The notes under the pieces are model-generated. The model did not search any database. It saw nothing but the letters and a program-made list of their open reading frames with translations, and was not told the DNA's origin. Shown in pieces: positions 53,426-62,646 of a DNA stretch of 64,000 nucleotides (positions are counted from its first letter, which is position 1; each line of letters opens with the position of its first letter). Position numbers and translations under genes: made by a program. The DNA is from Microbacterium maritypicum MF109 (GTDB lineage: Bacteria; Actinomycetota; Actinomycetes; Actinomycetales; Microbacteriaceae), in the NCBI RefSeq assembly GCF_000455825.1, contig NZ_ATAO01000135.1, positions 1 through 64,000 of the forward strand, read 5' to 3'.

Positions 53426-55026
53426 GAGGACTCCTTGACGGTGAAACGAAGACGCACTCCCGGAGCCAGTTGACCGGCGAGGTCGAGGCTGCGGTCCGTG
53501 AGGGCGCCGATGATGGGGTATCCCCCGGTGAGCGGATGATCCGGCAGGAACAGGACGGGCTGCCCATCGGGCGGCACCTGGACGGCCCCCGTGACAGCAC
53601 CCTCGCTCGGCAGTTCGCCACCGACCGCGCGCTCCAGGGGCACCTCCCCCTGGAGCCTGATGCCGACGCGATCCGAACGCGGCGTGACGGTCCACTCCTG
53701 TCCGGTGAGGGTCGCGAGCGCGTGCCCCGTGAACCAGTCGTCCCGAGGGCCGAGCGTGATCTCGAGGTCGACGAGCTCTCCCGCGGCAGGGAGCTCGCGC
53801 GGCAGCGCATCGGGCTCGACGGGATGCGGCGCCGCGCCGCCCACCGGGACGACGGCACCCGCCACGAGCGCTTCCGGGCCGAGCCCGGCGAGGGTGTCCG
53901 CCGCACGGCTGCCCAGCGCGGGCACCGCATCCAGGCCTCCTCGCACGGCGACGACGTAGCGCAGCCCGCGCTCGGGGTGACCGAGGGTCAGTTCGTCGCC
54001 GTCGACGGTGGCGAAGGGCTCACCGTGCGCCACGGAACGAACGGTGCCGCCGACCTCGGTCAGGCGGAGCGCGCCGATCGCGCCGGCGACCGCGGCGACG
54101 CCGGCTCCCCGGAATCGCAGGACGGCTCCGCCGACGCTCTCGAGCACCGCGGCGTCGCGTGCATTGCCCACGGCACGGTTCGCGTCGTGCATGGCCCGGC
54201 GGTCCGCAGCCCCGGATGCCGAGACGCCGAGTGCCGCATAGCTCGGGCGCCCGGCGTCCTGCACGAGCAGCTGCAGCGACGGGCGGACCACCTCGACGGC
54301 AGCTCCCGCGCCGAAACCCAGACCATCCGCATCCGTCGCGGAGTGTTGCGCCGCGACGCGCGGTGCGTGCGTCGGGTCGTCTCCGTTTCGGCCCGGGTGA
54401 CCGCCCTCCAGCCGAGCGGCCTCCCGCACCTGCGCGAACCGCACCGCCGTCCCGGGCGACAGCAGCGCGGGCGGGTTCCGCTCGATGTCCCACATCACGG
54501 CATCCGTGCGTCCGATGAGCTGCCATCCCCCCGGGCTCTCGCGCGGGTAGACGCCGGTGAACTGCCCGGCGAGCGCGACCGAGCCGGCGGGCACGCGTGT
54601 GCGCGGCGACGATCGGCGCGGCACGTCGAACAGGGGATCGCTGCTCACGACGTATCCGAAGCCGGGGGCGAAACCGGAGAACGCCACCCGCCAGTCCGCG
54701 GCGAGGTGCCTGTTGACGAGTTCCTCCGCCGAGACGCCCAACAGCGATGCCGCCTCGTCGAGGTCTTCGCCGTCGTATCGCACCGGTACGGTGACCTCGC
54801 CGGTGCCCGGCGGATGCGCGGTGTCGATCTCGGTCGCGGCCAGCACCGCTGAGAGATCGGCGGCCGAGACCCGGACCGGATCGAAGCGCACGAGCACGGT
54901 GCGGGCGCCGGGGATGCGCTCGACGATGCCGGGCACGCCCTCCCACGCGAGGTTCAGGCGCATCGCCTCGTCGAGGTCGGATGCCTCGACGAGGAGAGCG
55001 TGATCGGATGCCGTGAGGATGCGCAT
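53422..55026 (-). CDS. pxpBC: Fused 5-oxoprolinase subunits B and C (KipI-KipA)
   Basis: 534 residues. The N-terminal KipI/PxpB part (about 1-205) shows WRVAFSGFAPGFGYV, PRRSSPRTRVPAGSVALAG and ESPGGWQLIGRT. The C-terminal KipA/PxpC part (about 240-530) shows QDAGRPSYAALGVSASGAAD, VAVRGGLDAVPALGSRAADT, SDRVGIRLQG and FLPDHPLTGGYPIIG. With PxpA these subunits make ATP-dependent prokaryotic 5-oxoprolinase, which opens pyroglutamate to glutamate. Fusion of B and C is known. The start overlaps the DUF1445 stop by one base (TGATG). Confidence 0.93.
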   Translation of the reverse strand: MRILTASDHALLVEASDLDEAMRLNLAWEGVPGIVERIPGARTVLVRFDPVRVSAADLSAVLAATEIDTAHPPGTGEVTVPVRYDGEDLDEAASLLGVSAEELVNRHLAADWRVAFSGFAPGFGYVVSSDPLFDVPRRSSPRTRVPAGSVALAGQFTGVYPRESPGGWQLIGRTDAVMWDIERNPPALLSPGTAVRFAQVREAARLEGGHPGRNGDDPTHAPRVAAQHSATDADGLGFGAGAAVEVVRPSLQLLVQDAGRPSYAALGVSASGAADRRAMHDANRAVGNARDAAVLESVGGAVLRFRGAGVAAVAGAIGALRLTEVGGTVRSVAHGEPFATVDGDELTLGHPERGLRYVVAVRGGLDAVPALGSRAADTLAGLGPEALVAGAVVPVGGAAPHPVEPDALPRELPAAGELVDLEITLGPRDDWFTGHALATLTGQEWTVTPRSDRVGIRLQGEVPLERAVGGELPSEGAVTGAVQVPPDGQPVLFLPDHPLTGGYPIIGALTDRSLDLAGQLAPGVRLRFTVKESS

Positions 55027-55826
55027 CAGACGAGGTACTCCGCATCCGGAACATCGGTGATGAACATGTACCCGGGCGCGTGCGTGATCGCGAACGGCGG
55101 CCTCGAGGCCATGATCGCGGCCTGCGGGGTGACACCGCAGGCCCAGAAGACGGGCACTTCGCCGTCGCGCACCTCGGGAGCATCCCCGAAGTCGGGATGC
55201 GCCAGGTCGTGGATGCCGAGCGATGCCGGGTCGCCGATGTGCACCGGAGCACCGTGCACCGCGGGAGTGCGGCCGGAGATCTGCACGGCATCCGCGACGC
55301 GAGCCGCGGGGATCGGACGCATCGAGACGACCATCTCTCCGCGCAGTCGTCCGGCGGGCGCGCACGACACGGAGGTGCGGTACATGGGCACGTTCCGGCC
55401 GAGCTCCTGATGGCGGATCGGGATCCCTGCCTGTACGAGTCCGGATTCGAAGGTGAAGCTGCATCCGATGAGGAAAGCCACGAGGTCGGGATGCTCCGCC
55501 CAGGCCGCGGTCGCGTCGGCGACCTCCTCGACCAGTTCCCCGTCGCGCCAGATGCGGTACCGGCCGATGTCAGTGCGGATGTCGCTGCCGGGCGCGAGCC
55601 GTGACTCCACCGCGCCCTGCTCGATCACCTCGAGCACCGGGCACGGCTTCGGGTTCCGCTGCGCGAAGAGCAGCGTCTCGAAGGCCCAGTCGGCCGGCAC
55701 CGCGATGAGGTTCGCCTGGGTCAGCCCGACCGCGACTCCGCTGGTCGGCTCGGCGTGACCGGCCCGGATCGCGGCGCGAGCAGCGCGTGCGTCGGCGAGT
55801 TGGTCGGCGGTGGCGAGAACGGTCAT
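55026..55826 (-). CDS. DUF1445 putative hydro-lyase (YcsI family)
   Basis: 266 residues from the ATG at 55826, one base after the pxpA stop. DUF1445 marks are [49 protein letters not shown] and the C-terminal [11 protein letters not shown]. The family is annotated as a hydro-lyase by similarity to mammalian D-glutamate cyclase, which forms 5-oxo-D-proline. That would fit feeding or stereochemical handling of oxoproline in this operon. Confidence 0.9.
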   Translation of the reverse strand: MTVLATADQLADARAARAAIRAGHAEPTSGVAVGLTQANLIAVPADWAFETLLFAQRNPKPCPVLEVIEQGAVESRLAPGSDIRTDIGRYRIWRDGELVEEVADATAAWAEHPDLVAFLIGCSFTFESGLVQAGIPIRHQELGRNVPMYRTSVSCAPAGRLRGEMVVSMRPIPAARVADAVQISGRTPAVHGAPVHIGDPASLGIHDLAHPDFGDAPEVRDGEVPVFWACGVTPQAAIMASRPPFAITHAPGYMFITDVPDAEYLV

Positions 55827-55827
55827 G

Positions 55828-56592
55828 TCAGGCGCCCGCGAACGGGGCGATCGTGATTCCCGCCTCCTGCAGCATCCGCTTGGTCTCCGCGGCCATGGCC
55901 ACCGAGCCGGGACTGTCGCCGTGCACGCAGATCGACTGCGCGACCACGGGCACATCGGTGCCGTCGATCGCACGGATCACGCCGTCGGCGGCGAGGCGCA
56001 CCATGCGCTCGGCGACCGCTGCCGGGTCGTGCAGCACCGCGCCCTCCTCGGTGCGCGAGACGAGCTGCCCGTCGGGCTGATACGCGCGGTCCGCGAACGC
56101 CTCGGCGGCGACGGCGAGCCCTGCCCGCTCGGCCACGTCGAGCACGACGCCTCCGGAGAGCCCGAGCAGCACCAGACCAGGGTCGATCGCGCGGATCGCG
56201 GCCACGACGTCCTTCGACTGCCGCTCGTCGCGGGCGATCGTGTTGTAGAGAGCGCCGTGCGGCTTGACGTACGAGACCCGGCCGCCGACCGCGGAGGCGA
56301 GCCCGATGAGCGCACCGAGCTGGTACTCGACGTGCGCCTGCAGCGTGGCCGAGTCGATGTCGACCTTCGTGCGTCCGAAGTTCTCGTAGTCGCGGTAACC
56401 GGGGTGCGCGCCGATCACCACGCCGTCCGCCACGGCAGCCGCGAGCGTCTCGCGGATCCCCTCGGGGCTGCCGGCATGGAAACCGCACGACACGTTCGCG
56501 CTCGTGACGAGGCGGAGCATGCTCGCGTCGTCGCTGACGATCCGGTCGGCGACGTTCTCGCCGAGGTCCGAGTTCAGGTCGATCGATGTCAT
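55828..56592 (-). CDS. pxpA: 5-oxoprolinase subunit A (LamB/YcsF)
   Basis: 254 residues. Typical [20 protein letters not shown] at the N-terminus, [32 protein letters not shown] and [17 protein letters not shown]. Catalytic partner of PxpB/PxpC in ATP-dependent pyroglutamate hydrolysis. Starts four bases after the transporter gene ends. Confidence 0.95.
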   Translation of the reverse strand: MTSIDLNSDLGENVADRIVSDDASMLRLVTSANVSCGFHAGSPEGIRETLAAAVADGVVIGAHPGYRDYENFGRTKVDIDSATLQAHVEYQLGALIGLASAVGGRVSYVKPHGALYNTIARDERQSKDVVAAIRAIDPGLVLLGLSGGVVLDVAERAGLAVAAEAFADRAYQPDGQLVSRTEEGAVLHDPAAVAERMVRLAADGVIRAIDGTDVPVVAQSICVHGDSPGSVAMAAETKRMLQEAGITIAPFAGA

Positions 56593-56596
56593 GCGA

Positions 56597-57874
56597 TCAC
56601 GCTCCGATTCCGAGGAAGGCGAAGATGGGGCCGACCGAGACGATACCCATGTACCAGGTGAGCAGCGTCACGAGCGTACCGGCGACGAGCAGCCACATCG
56701 GGTACTTCTTCGAGCCGAGCAGGTCGCGACGGAACCAGCCGATGTACATGAACACCGTGAGTCCGATCGGCAGGATCAGGCCGTTGAAGCCGCCGACGAA
56801 CACGAGGATCGCCGCAGGAGCGGTACCGATCGAGAGGTACACCGCCAGCGACACCACGATGAACGCGACGGTCGCGAGCTGCAGCGGCCACCCGCCCTTG
56901 AGCTTCGTGGTGAAGGTGGAGAGGAAGGTGGCGGAGGTGTAGGCCGCACCGATGACCGAGCTGATCGCCGCGGCCCAGAAGATCGCACCGAAGATGCGGA
57001 GGCCGGCGTCGCCGAGCACCGCGCCGAACGCCTGACCCGCGGGGTTCGCGCCCTGCCCGGAGAGGTCGAGCGTGACGCCGGAGGCCACGACGCCGAGGAT
57101 CGCGAGGAACAGGACGTAGCGCATCACGCCGGTGACGAGGATGCCGTTGGTCGCCGCACGCATGACGGGGCCGGCGTGCTCCGGTCCGGTGTGTCCCGAG
57201 TCGAGGTAGCGGTGGGCGCCGGAGTACGTGATGTATCCGCCGACGGTGCCGCCGACGATGGTGGTGATGGTGGCGAAGTTCAGCTCGTCGGGCACGAAGG
57301 TCTGGCGCAGCGCCTCGCCGATCGGCGGCTGGGCGATCACGGCCACGACCACGGTCATGACGATCATGGCGATTCCCAGCACGACCAGCACGATGTCCAT
57401 CACGGGGCCCGCCTTCTTCACCAGGAAGATGATGATCGCGAGGGCCGCGGTGACCATGCCGCCGAGCTTGGGGTCGATGCCGAGCAGGGCGTTGAGTCCC
57501 AGTCCGCCACCGGCGATGTTCCCGATGTTGAAGGCCAGCCCGCCGATCACGACGAGCACGGCGATCAGGTGTCCGGAGAAGGGGATGGCGCTGTTCGCGA
57601 GTTCGCCGGCGCGCTTGCCGGACGAGGTGATCATGCGCCAGACGTTCAGCTGCACCGCGATGTCGACGAGGATCGAGATGAGGATCGCGAACGCGAAGGC
57701 GGCCCCCATCGTCGCTGTGAACGTGGCGGTCTGCGTGATGAAGCCGGGGCCGATGGCGCTGGTGGCCATGAGGAAGATCGCGCCGATGACGGCACTGCGG
57801 CCCGCGCGCTTCTTGGCGGACGAGAGGCGGGCTTCGTCCTCCGGGGAGAGGGAGGCGGTGGTCTGCTCTGACAT
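56597..57874 (-). CDS. NRAMP-like transporter of the 5-oxoproline operon (YcsG type)
   Basis: About 425 residues with eleven or so helices. The first helix [19 protein letters not shown] replaces the metal-binding DPGN of true NRAMP proteins with a GPGF, so divalent-metal transport is unlikely. Bacillus YcsG, in the same gene neighbourhood, belongs to this group, and uptake of 5-oxoproline or a related acid is the natural guess. The start at 57874 is taken; an ATG at 57889 is equally possible. First gene of the operon, 172 bases divergent from the GntR gene. Confidence 0.87.
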   Translation of the reverse strand: MSEQTTASLSPEDEARLSSAKKRAGRSAVIGAIFLMATSAIGPGFITQTATFTATMGAAFAFAILISILVDIAVQLNVWRMITSSGKRAGELANSAIPFSGHLIAVLVVIGGLAFNIGNIAGGGLGLNALLGIDPKLGGMVTAALAIIIFLVKKAGPVMDIVLVVLGIAMIVMTVVVAVIAQPPIGEALRQTFVPDELNFATITTIVGGTVGGYITYSGAHRYLDSGHTGPEHAGPVMRAATNGILVTGVMRYVLFLAILGVVASGVTLDLSGQGANPAGQAFGAVLGDAGLRIFGAIFWAAAISSVIGAAYTSATFLSTFTTKLKGGWPLQLATVAFIVVSLAVYLSIGTAPAAILVFVGGFNGLILPIGLTVFMYIGWFRRDLLGSKKYPMWLLVAGTLVTLLTWYMGIVSVGPIFAFLGIGA

Positions 57875-57938
57875 GCGGGGGGTTCCCATCGTCGTTGGTG
57901 GGTGTCGGGTGACCCCCAGTGTAGAACGGATAGGCATT

Positions 57939-57953
57939 GATTGTTCAACAATC
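57939..57953 (-). promoter_or_regulatory. GntR operator
   Basis: GATTGTTCAACAATC is a perfect 7-bp inverted repeat around one base, of the TTGT-n-ACAA type bound by FadR/FCD-type GntR proteins. It lies in the divergent promoter region of the 5-oxoproline operon. Confidence 0.75.
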
Positions 57954-58034
57954 GTGTTACGGCCGTGCTACAGAACGGTTGCTTTCGTGTGATTTCCCTC
58001 CTGCGACCGCAGACGATGCCGCGGCTCCGCCGCC

Positions 58035-58040
58035 TACGAT
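58035..58040 (+). promoter_or_regulatory. -10 box for a leaderless gntR transcript
   Basis: TACGAT, six bases, then the ATG at 58047. Confidence 0.5.
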
Positions 58041-58046
58041 GAAGGC

Positions 58047-58685
58047 ATGAACCAGCAGGGCCCGCTCGCCGACGTCCTCCGTCAGCGCATCATCGACGGC
58101 GACTTCGCGCCGGGGTCACGACTCTCGGAATCAGCCCTCGCCGAGCAGTTCGACGTCTCGCGCAACACGCTTCGCGAAGCCTTCCGTGTGCTCGCCGAGC
58201 AGGGCCTCGTCGAGCACATCCCCCACCGCGGGGTCTCGGTGGCGTCACCGACCATCGCCGACGTGATCGACATCTATCGGGCCCGCCGCGTGATCGAATG
58301 CACCGCACTGCGCCAGTCCGAGCCCGAGCACCCCGCCGTGCAGCTCATGCGCGAAGCCCTGGCCGAGGCCGAGGAGCAGCTGCCGCACGAGGATTGGCGA
58401 CGTATCGGCAGCGCGAACATGGCCTTCCACGACGCGATCGTCGCCCTCGCCGACAGCGCACGGCTCGCCCGCACCTACCGCGATGTCGCCGCCGAGCTGC
58501 GTCTCGTCTTCCTCGAGATCGACGAGCCGAGGTCGCTGCACGAGCCGTACGTCCGTCGAAACCGCGCGGTGCTCACGGCTCTGCTGGAACAGGGACCCGA
58601 AGCCGCTGCGGAAGAACTCGAGCGCTACCTCACCGCATCGGAGCGCAGTGTCCTGGGGGCTTTCGCCCGCATGGGCCACGCCTGA
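58047..58685 (+). CDS. GntR-family (FadR/FCD) regulator of the 5-oxoproline operon
   Basis: 212 residues. Winged helix RQRIIDGDFAPGSRLSESALAEQFDVSRNTLREAFRVLAEQGLV as three helices, then an all-helical FCD effector domain with metal-type residues at ANMAFHDAIVALADS and RRNRAVLTALLEQG. It is divergent from the operon with a GATTGTT palindrome between, so it is very likely its repressor, with 5-oxoproline or glutamate-related inducer (inference). Confidence 0.92.
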   Translation: MNQQGPLADVLRQRIIDGDFAPGSRLSESALAEQFDVSRNTLREAFRVLAEQGLVEHIPHRGVSVASPTIADVIDIYRARRVIECTALRQSEPEHPAVQLMREALAEAEEQLPHEDWRRIGSANMAFHDAIVALADSARLARTYRDVAAELRLVFLEIDEPRSLHEPYVRRNRAVLTALLEQGPEAAAEELERYLTASERSVLGAFARMGHA

Positions 58686-58920
58686 CCCCCGACGTCTCGC
58701 CGGGACGCACACCACCTTCGACCAGAACGACGTTCGGTATTTTTGACCTGAGTGCATAAATCTGTGAACGTGCCGGGAGATGCCTTGCCATCGCGTGAGA
58801 GCCATGCTTACCGTGAGCGCACTTCGACAGGATCGGCTGCGCAGAGTTGCTCACCTTTCCGCCGGGGGCCGCGTGCCGAGGGGGCGCGCGGAATCGTTCA
58901 GATCGAAAAGGACTACTACT

Positions 58921-59739
58921 TTGCGACTCACGAGAAAACTGGCGTTCGCCGCTACCGCGGCTGCTGCGCTCTGCCTCGGCACGGTCATCCCCGCTGCCGC
59001 GAATTCCGCACCCGACGCCGATGACATCCCCACCTTCCAGGAGTTCGAGGCGTCGACTTACCGAGACGTCGACGGTGCCTACGTCGTCAACGGAGACGAG
59101 GTGATCTCCAACCAGGGCGAACTGCGTTCGTTCTACGAGCAGCTCCTCGGCGCCGACCCCGTGACCAACGGTCTCATCGTCAACACCGTCAACAGCATCG
59201 ACGACAAGTGGTCCGACGCGCAGGTGGCCAACCTCACCTATTGCGTCAGCACCGCCTTCGGTGCACGTCACGCCGACGTCGTGAACGCGATGGAAAGCGG
59301 TGCTGCCCTCTGGGAAGCCGCATCCTCGAAGATCGACTTCATCTACGACAGCAGCGCCGATGCCAACTGCACGACGCGCAACAACGCCGTCCTGTTCTCG
59401 GTGGAGCCGGTGCAGACGACGCAGTACATCGCCAGGGCCTTCTTCCCGAGCACCGCACCGCGTCTGCAGAACGTCCTCATCGATGACTCGATCTGGACCC
59501 CCGGCTCGTCCTGGACCCCGACGAACGTGCTCGGCCATGAACTGGGCCACGTGCTCGGCTTCCGCCACGAGCACACCCGCCCGGAGGCCGGCACCTGCTT
59601 CGAGGACAACAACTGGCGTCCTCTGACGCCGTACGACTCCTCGTCGATCATGCACTACCCGCAGTGCAACGGATCGTCCGACGACCTGTCGATGACGAGC
59701 GTCGACACCGCCGGAGTCGTCTCCCTCTACGGGAACTGA
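58921..59739 (+). CDS. Secreted metzincin zinc protease
   Basis: 272 residues if started at the TTG at 58921, which has AAAAGGA eight bases upstream and yields a clean signal peptide (RLTRKLAFAATAAAALCLG to PAAANS). An ATG at 58780 would add 47 implausible residues. The catalytic zinc site is HELGHVLGFRHEH, followed by the Met-turn SSIMHYPQC, as in matrixin/astacin-type (M10/M12, M57-like) metallopeptidases. Three or four cysteines (TYCVST, ANCTT, GTCFE, PQCNG) probably form disulfides. Stands alone; the preceding 235 bases hold no clear gene or promoter. Confidence 0.85.
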   Translation: MRLTRKLAFAATAAAALCLGTVIPAAANSAPDADDIPTFQEFEASTYRDVDGAYVVNGDEVISNQGELRSFYEQLLGADPVTNGLIVNTVNSIDDKWSDAQVANLTYCVSTAFGARHADVVNAMESGAALWEAASSKIDFIYDSSADANCTTRNNAVLFSVEPVQTTQYIARAFFPSTAPRLQNVLIDDSIWTPGSSWTPTNVLGHELGHVLGFRHEHTRPEAGTCFEDNNWRPLTPYDSSSIMHYPQCNGSSDDLSMTSVDTAGVVSLYGN

Positions 59740-59762
59740 CACCGGTCAGCACGTCGGAATCA

Positions 59763-59794
59763 GCGGGGCCCGGTCGTTCGCGACCGGGCCCCGC
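59763..59794 (+). terminator. Bidirectional terminator between protease and TetR genes
   Basis: A perfect 14-bp stem (GCGGGGCCCGGTCG and its complement) closed by a TTCG tetraloop. Confidence 0.92.
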
Positions 59795-59807
59795 GTTCGT
59801 CCGTCGT

Positions 59808-60494
59808 TCAGGCGGAGTCACCCGGCAGTTGCTCGCGCCCTCGCAGAGCCGCCGTGGCCCGCGGCCGCGGCTCACCGTCACGCAGGGGAGCCGGTGGCGC
59901 GATGGACGCCGTGGGCTCGGGGAGTCCGTACCGTCGGAACATCCAGCGGCGGGCCTCCTCGAGCGGATACGTATCGCCGAAGACGGCGGATTTCACGAAG
60001 ACACCCTCGATCGTGCTGCGCAGCATCACCTCTTCGAGCGCCGGGTCCTCGGCCCCCCGCGCGCGGAAGAGGTCACGGACCGCGTCCTCCGCCGCGGTGG
60101 CGCCCGCCTCGTGCCGGGCCTCCGACTCCGCGAAGAGTCGATGCGTGGCCGGCTGCTGCTGCATCGCGAGCACCGCGCGCTGCAGCGGTATCGCATAGGC
60201 GGTGGCCGTGAGAGCACCGTCGATCACCGCGGCGAGCATCTCGTCGGGCGTGCCCTCGACGCGGGCGAAGCCGAGCACGGTCTCGAACCAGCGATCGATC
60301 ACGGCGGCGACGAGTTGCTCCTTGCCACCGAAGTGATAGTTCACGAGCCCCTGGGCGACGCCGGCACGCTTCGTGATCTCGGCGATGCTCGCCCCTGCGA
60401 CGCCCCGTTCGCTGAACGTCTCGATCGCCGCCTGCAGGATGTTCTCCCTGGCACGCTCGCGGGCCAACCGGTTCTGCTCGTCGGAGCGCGCCAC
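59808..60494 (-). CDS. TetR-family regulator
   Basis: 228 residues from a GTG with AGGAGGTGG upstream. Helix-turn-helix NILQAAIETFSERGVAGASI, ITKRAGVAQGLVNYHFGGKE. The C-terminal ligand domain ends in a Pro/Arg-rich tail. Divergent from the DUF1266-like gene over 125 bases containing nested inverted repeats, so it probably controls itself and that gene. Confidence 0.9.
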   Translation of the reverse strand: MARSDEQNRLARERARENILQAAIETFSERGVAGASIAEITKRAGVAQGLVNYHFGGKEQLVAAVIDRWFETVLGFARVEGTPDEMLAAVIDGALTATAYAIPLQRAVLAMQQQPATHRLFAESEARHEAGATAAEDAVRDLFRARGAEDPALEEVMLRSTIEGVFVKSAVFGDTYPLEEARRWMFRRYGLPEPTASIAPPAPLRDGEPRPRATAALRGREQLPGDSA

Positions 60495-60551
60495 GTGGCA
60501 TCCACCTCCTGAGTCCCGCCGGTCCGTCTTTCGAAGTCGCCCCCCTGCCGT

Positions 60552-60584
60552 ATAGATTACTCACTGAATGTTCGTTCAATCTAT
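60552..60584 (+). promoter_or_regulatory. Nested TetR-type inverted repeats
   Basis: ATAGATT (60552-60558) and AATCTAT (60578-60584) are exact inverted copies. Nested inside is TGAATGTTCGTTCA (60565-60578), a palindrome with one mismatch pair. Located between tetR and the DUF1266-like gene. Confidence 0.6.
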
Positions 60585-60619
60585 GAACCGACACGGATTC
60601 ACCCTTCCCAGGAGCACCC

Positions 60620-61492
60620 ATGCACTCTTTCGCGAGCGTCGACTTCAACAGCGTCACCTCGATCTTCGAATGGCTCGTGAGCCAGTGGTGGGCGTGGACG
60701 ATCGTCGGGGTCGTCGTGCTGTTCTTCCTCGTGATCTGGATCCTCCCGGCCGCCAAGGTCAAGGCCTCGCCCGAGCACCCCACCACCGGGGTCGAGGCCG
60801 ATGAGATCGCGCTCGGCTTTCTGCAGATCGTGAACCTGCCCTCAGGCGCCTGGAACGATCCGACCGCTTCGCTCCTCGACGACCGCGAGAAGAAGGTCCT
60901 CGTCGACCAGTGGGGCGTGCACACACGAGACGAATGGCTCGCCAACATCGAGCGCCTGAGCACCGTCCGCCGCCGTCGCGAGGTATGGATGCTGTACCTC
61001 GCCGTGCGCACCGAACTCGCCCAGCGCCTCGGTCGCACGCCGAAGGCCAAGGAATGGCTCGCCGCCATCGTGCAGGAAGGCGGCGACAAGCGCGATGCAC
61101 GCGCTTTCGTCACCTCGATCGAGTACGCCGAGACCGAGGTGCGCAAGCGCGTGGGCAAGGACATCGTCACCCCCGGGCTCTTCGTGAAGACCCTCGACGG
61201 CTACGGCCTGGGTCAGGCCGTGGCCATGACGACCTGGGGTGTCGCGCTCGGACACGGCGACGTGGCTGAGGCGCGCGCGATCATCCACCGCATCAACGTC
61301 GAAGGGCGCCCGGCGTTCGAATCATGGGCCGACTTCGGCCTGAGCTACATCGTGGGACGTGTCATGCACTGGACGGACGGCAACGTCGATGAGAAGTCGT
61401 TCGAGAAGTTCGGCGACGGCTGGTCCGATTTCCAGGCCGCAGCGTCCGAGAAGCGCAACGGCCCGTGGGCGACGCTGTCATGGAGCCTGTGA
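60620..61492 (+). CDS. DUF1266-like membrane-anchored protein
   Basis: 290 residues with an N-terminal membrane helix (WAWTIVGVVVLFFLVIWIL) and a cytoplasmic domain. LVDQWGVHTRDEWLANIERL, the central TTWGVALGHGDVAEARAI and SWADFGLSYIVGRVMHW fit DUF1266, of unknown function. AGGAGC precedes the ATG. Its stop lies inside the start region of the next gene, indicating a two-gene operon. Confidence 0.75.
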   Translation: MHSFASVDFNSVTSIFEWLVSQWWAWTIVGVVVLFFLVIWILPAAKVKASPEHPTTGVEADEIALGFLQIVNLPSGAWNDPTASLLDDREKKVLVDQWGVHTRDEWLANIERLSTVRRRREVWMLYLAVRTELAQRLGRTPKAKEWLAAIVQEGGDKRDARAFVTSIEYAETEVRKRVGKDIVTPGLFVKTLDGYGLGQAVAMTTWGVALGHGDVAEARAIIHRINVEGRPAFESWADFGLSYIVGRVMHWTDGNVDEKSFEKFGDGWSDFQAAASEKRNGPWATLSWSL

Positions 61493-62526
61493 CCGTAGAC
61501 CTGGAACCGCTGCGACGGAGCGCGGGCCTGCGCGACATCCGCACCTACGAGCGCATCTGCGGGATCCCGCCGCATCGCCGGTTCCTGGTGATCCTGGTGG
61601 TCGTGCTGCTGTTCGCCGCCGCGATGCTCACCGGGCTCTGGTTCCTCGGCCGCAGCGACATCCTCACGGTCGCCCCGATCCTCGGGGTGTTCGTGATCGG
61701 GTACACCGTGCTCGCCGCCGTCGGCTTCGTCTGGTGGGCGGTCGGCCTGAGTCGCCGGGTGAAGGTCGCCGCCTTCGCCTGGGCGAACGGATGGGCGTAC
61801 GCCGACACCCTCGAGCGCACCCGCCGTCCCGGGGCCGCGTTCACGCGGGTCGCGCACGGACGCGAACGTGCGGTCATCGCCTGCGACGACGACCGGATGC
61901 CGTTCGAGCTGGGCATGCATCACTCTGTCGCCCACGGACAGGAGCGCGCCACGATCCAGCGCCCCTTCGCCTTCATCGAACTGCCGCTGCCGGCATCCGT
62001 CCCGCACATCGTGCTCGCCAACCGGAAGCGCAGCATCGTCCCCACGCTCGGCCTCGGGCGTGGCGCCGCGCGCATGGATCTGGAAGGCGAGTTCGCGAAG
62101 ACGTTCCGCCTCATCGTGCCGGAGGGCTATCAGCAGGACGCTCTCTACATCTTCACGCCGGATCTGATGGCCCGCGTGCTGGACCTCGGCTCCGGCGCCG
62201 AGATCGAGCTCGTGTCCGACCGTCTCTACGTGTACCTGCCGTCCGGCACACGGTTCGACCATGCCGAGACCATGACGGCGGTGCTCACCTTGGCCGAGGA
62301 GTTCCATCGGCGCTTCGCGGTGCGCACCGAGCTGTACCGCGATGACGAGGCGGGAGGCCTCGCCGCCAGAGCAGGCGTGTCGGTCGGCCTGCGCGGCCAA
62401 CGGCTGGGCGGTCGCGGGATCTCGGTGTTCGCGGTCGCCGGCACGGCCGCGGTGCTCCTGCTCTCCGCCGGCCTCACCGCCTTCTCGCTCTTCGGCGGTG
62501 ACATCCTCAGCTCGCTCGTCGGCTGA
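61480..62526 (+). CDS. Membrane protein partner of the DUF1266-like protein
   Basis: 348 residues. Two N-terminal helices (FLVILVVVLLFAAAMLTGLWF and IGYTVLAAVGFVWWAVGLS), a soluble domain of about 230 residues beginning VAAFAWANGWAYADTLERTR, and a C-terminal helix (ISVFAVAGTAAVLLLSAGLT). The ATG at 61480 overlaps the previous gene by 13 bases; a GTG at 61489 (GTGA overlap) is an alternative. The soluble region resembles DUF3137-type galanin-like domains only faintly; family not assigned. Likely forms a complex with the DUF1266-like protein. Confidence 0.75.
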   Translation: MEPVTVDLEPLRRSAGLRDIRTYERICGIPPHRRFLVILVVVLLFAAAMLTGLWFLGRSDILTVAPILGVFVIGYTVLAAVGFVWWAVGLSRRVKVAAFAWANGWAYADTLERTRRPGAAFTRVAHGRERAVIACDDDRMPFELGMHHSVAHGQERATIQRPFAFIELPLPASVPHIVLANRKRSIVPTLGLGRGAARMDLEGEFAKTFRLIVPEGYQQDALYIFTPDLMARVLDLGSGAEIELVSDRLYVYLPSGTRFDHAETMTAVLTLAEEFHRRFAVRTELYRDDEAGGLAARAGVSVGLRGQRLGGRGISVFAVAGTAAVLLLSAGLTAFSLFGGDILSSLVG

Positions 62527-62537
62527 GCCTCAAGACC

Positions 62538-62584
62538 CACGGCTGTGGGCCTGGCCCGGAGGGGGCGCCAGGGCCACAGCCGTG
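62538..62584 (+). terminator. Bidirectional terminator
   Basis: An 18-bp stem with one mismatch (CACGGCTGTGGGCCTGGC and near-complement) lies between convergent genes, 12 bases past the upstream stop. Confidence 0.85.
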
Positions 62585-62646
62585 TTCATCCCCTCCGCGG
62601 ACGCTCGCGCACCCCGACGCGGTTCGTCAGGACCGGACGTGGTCGG

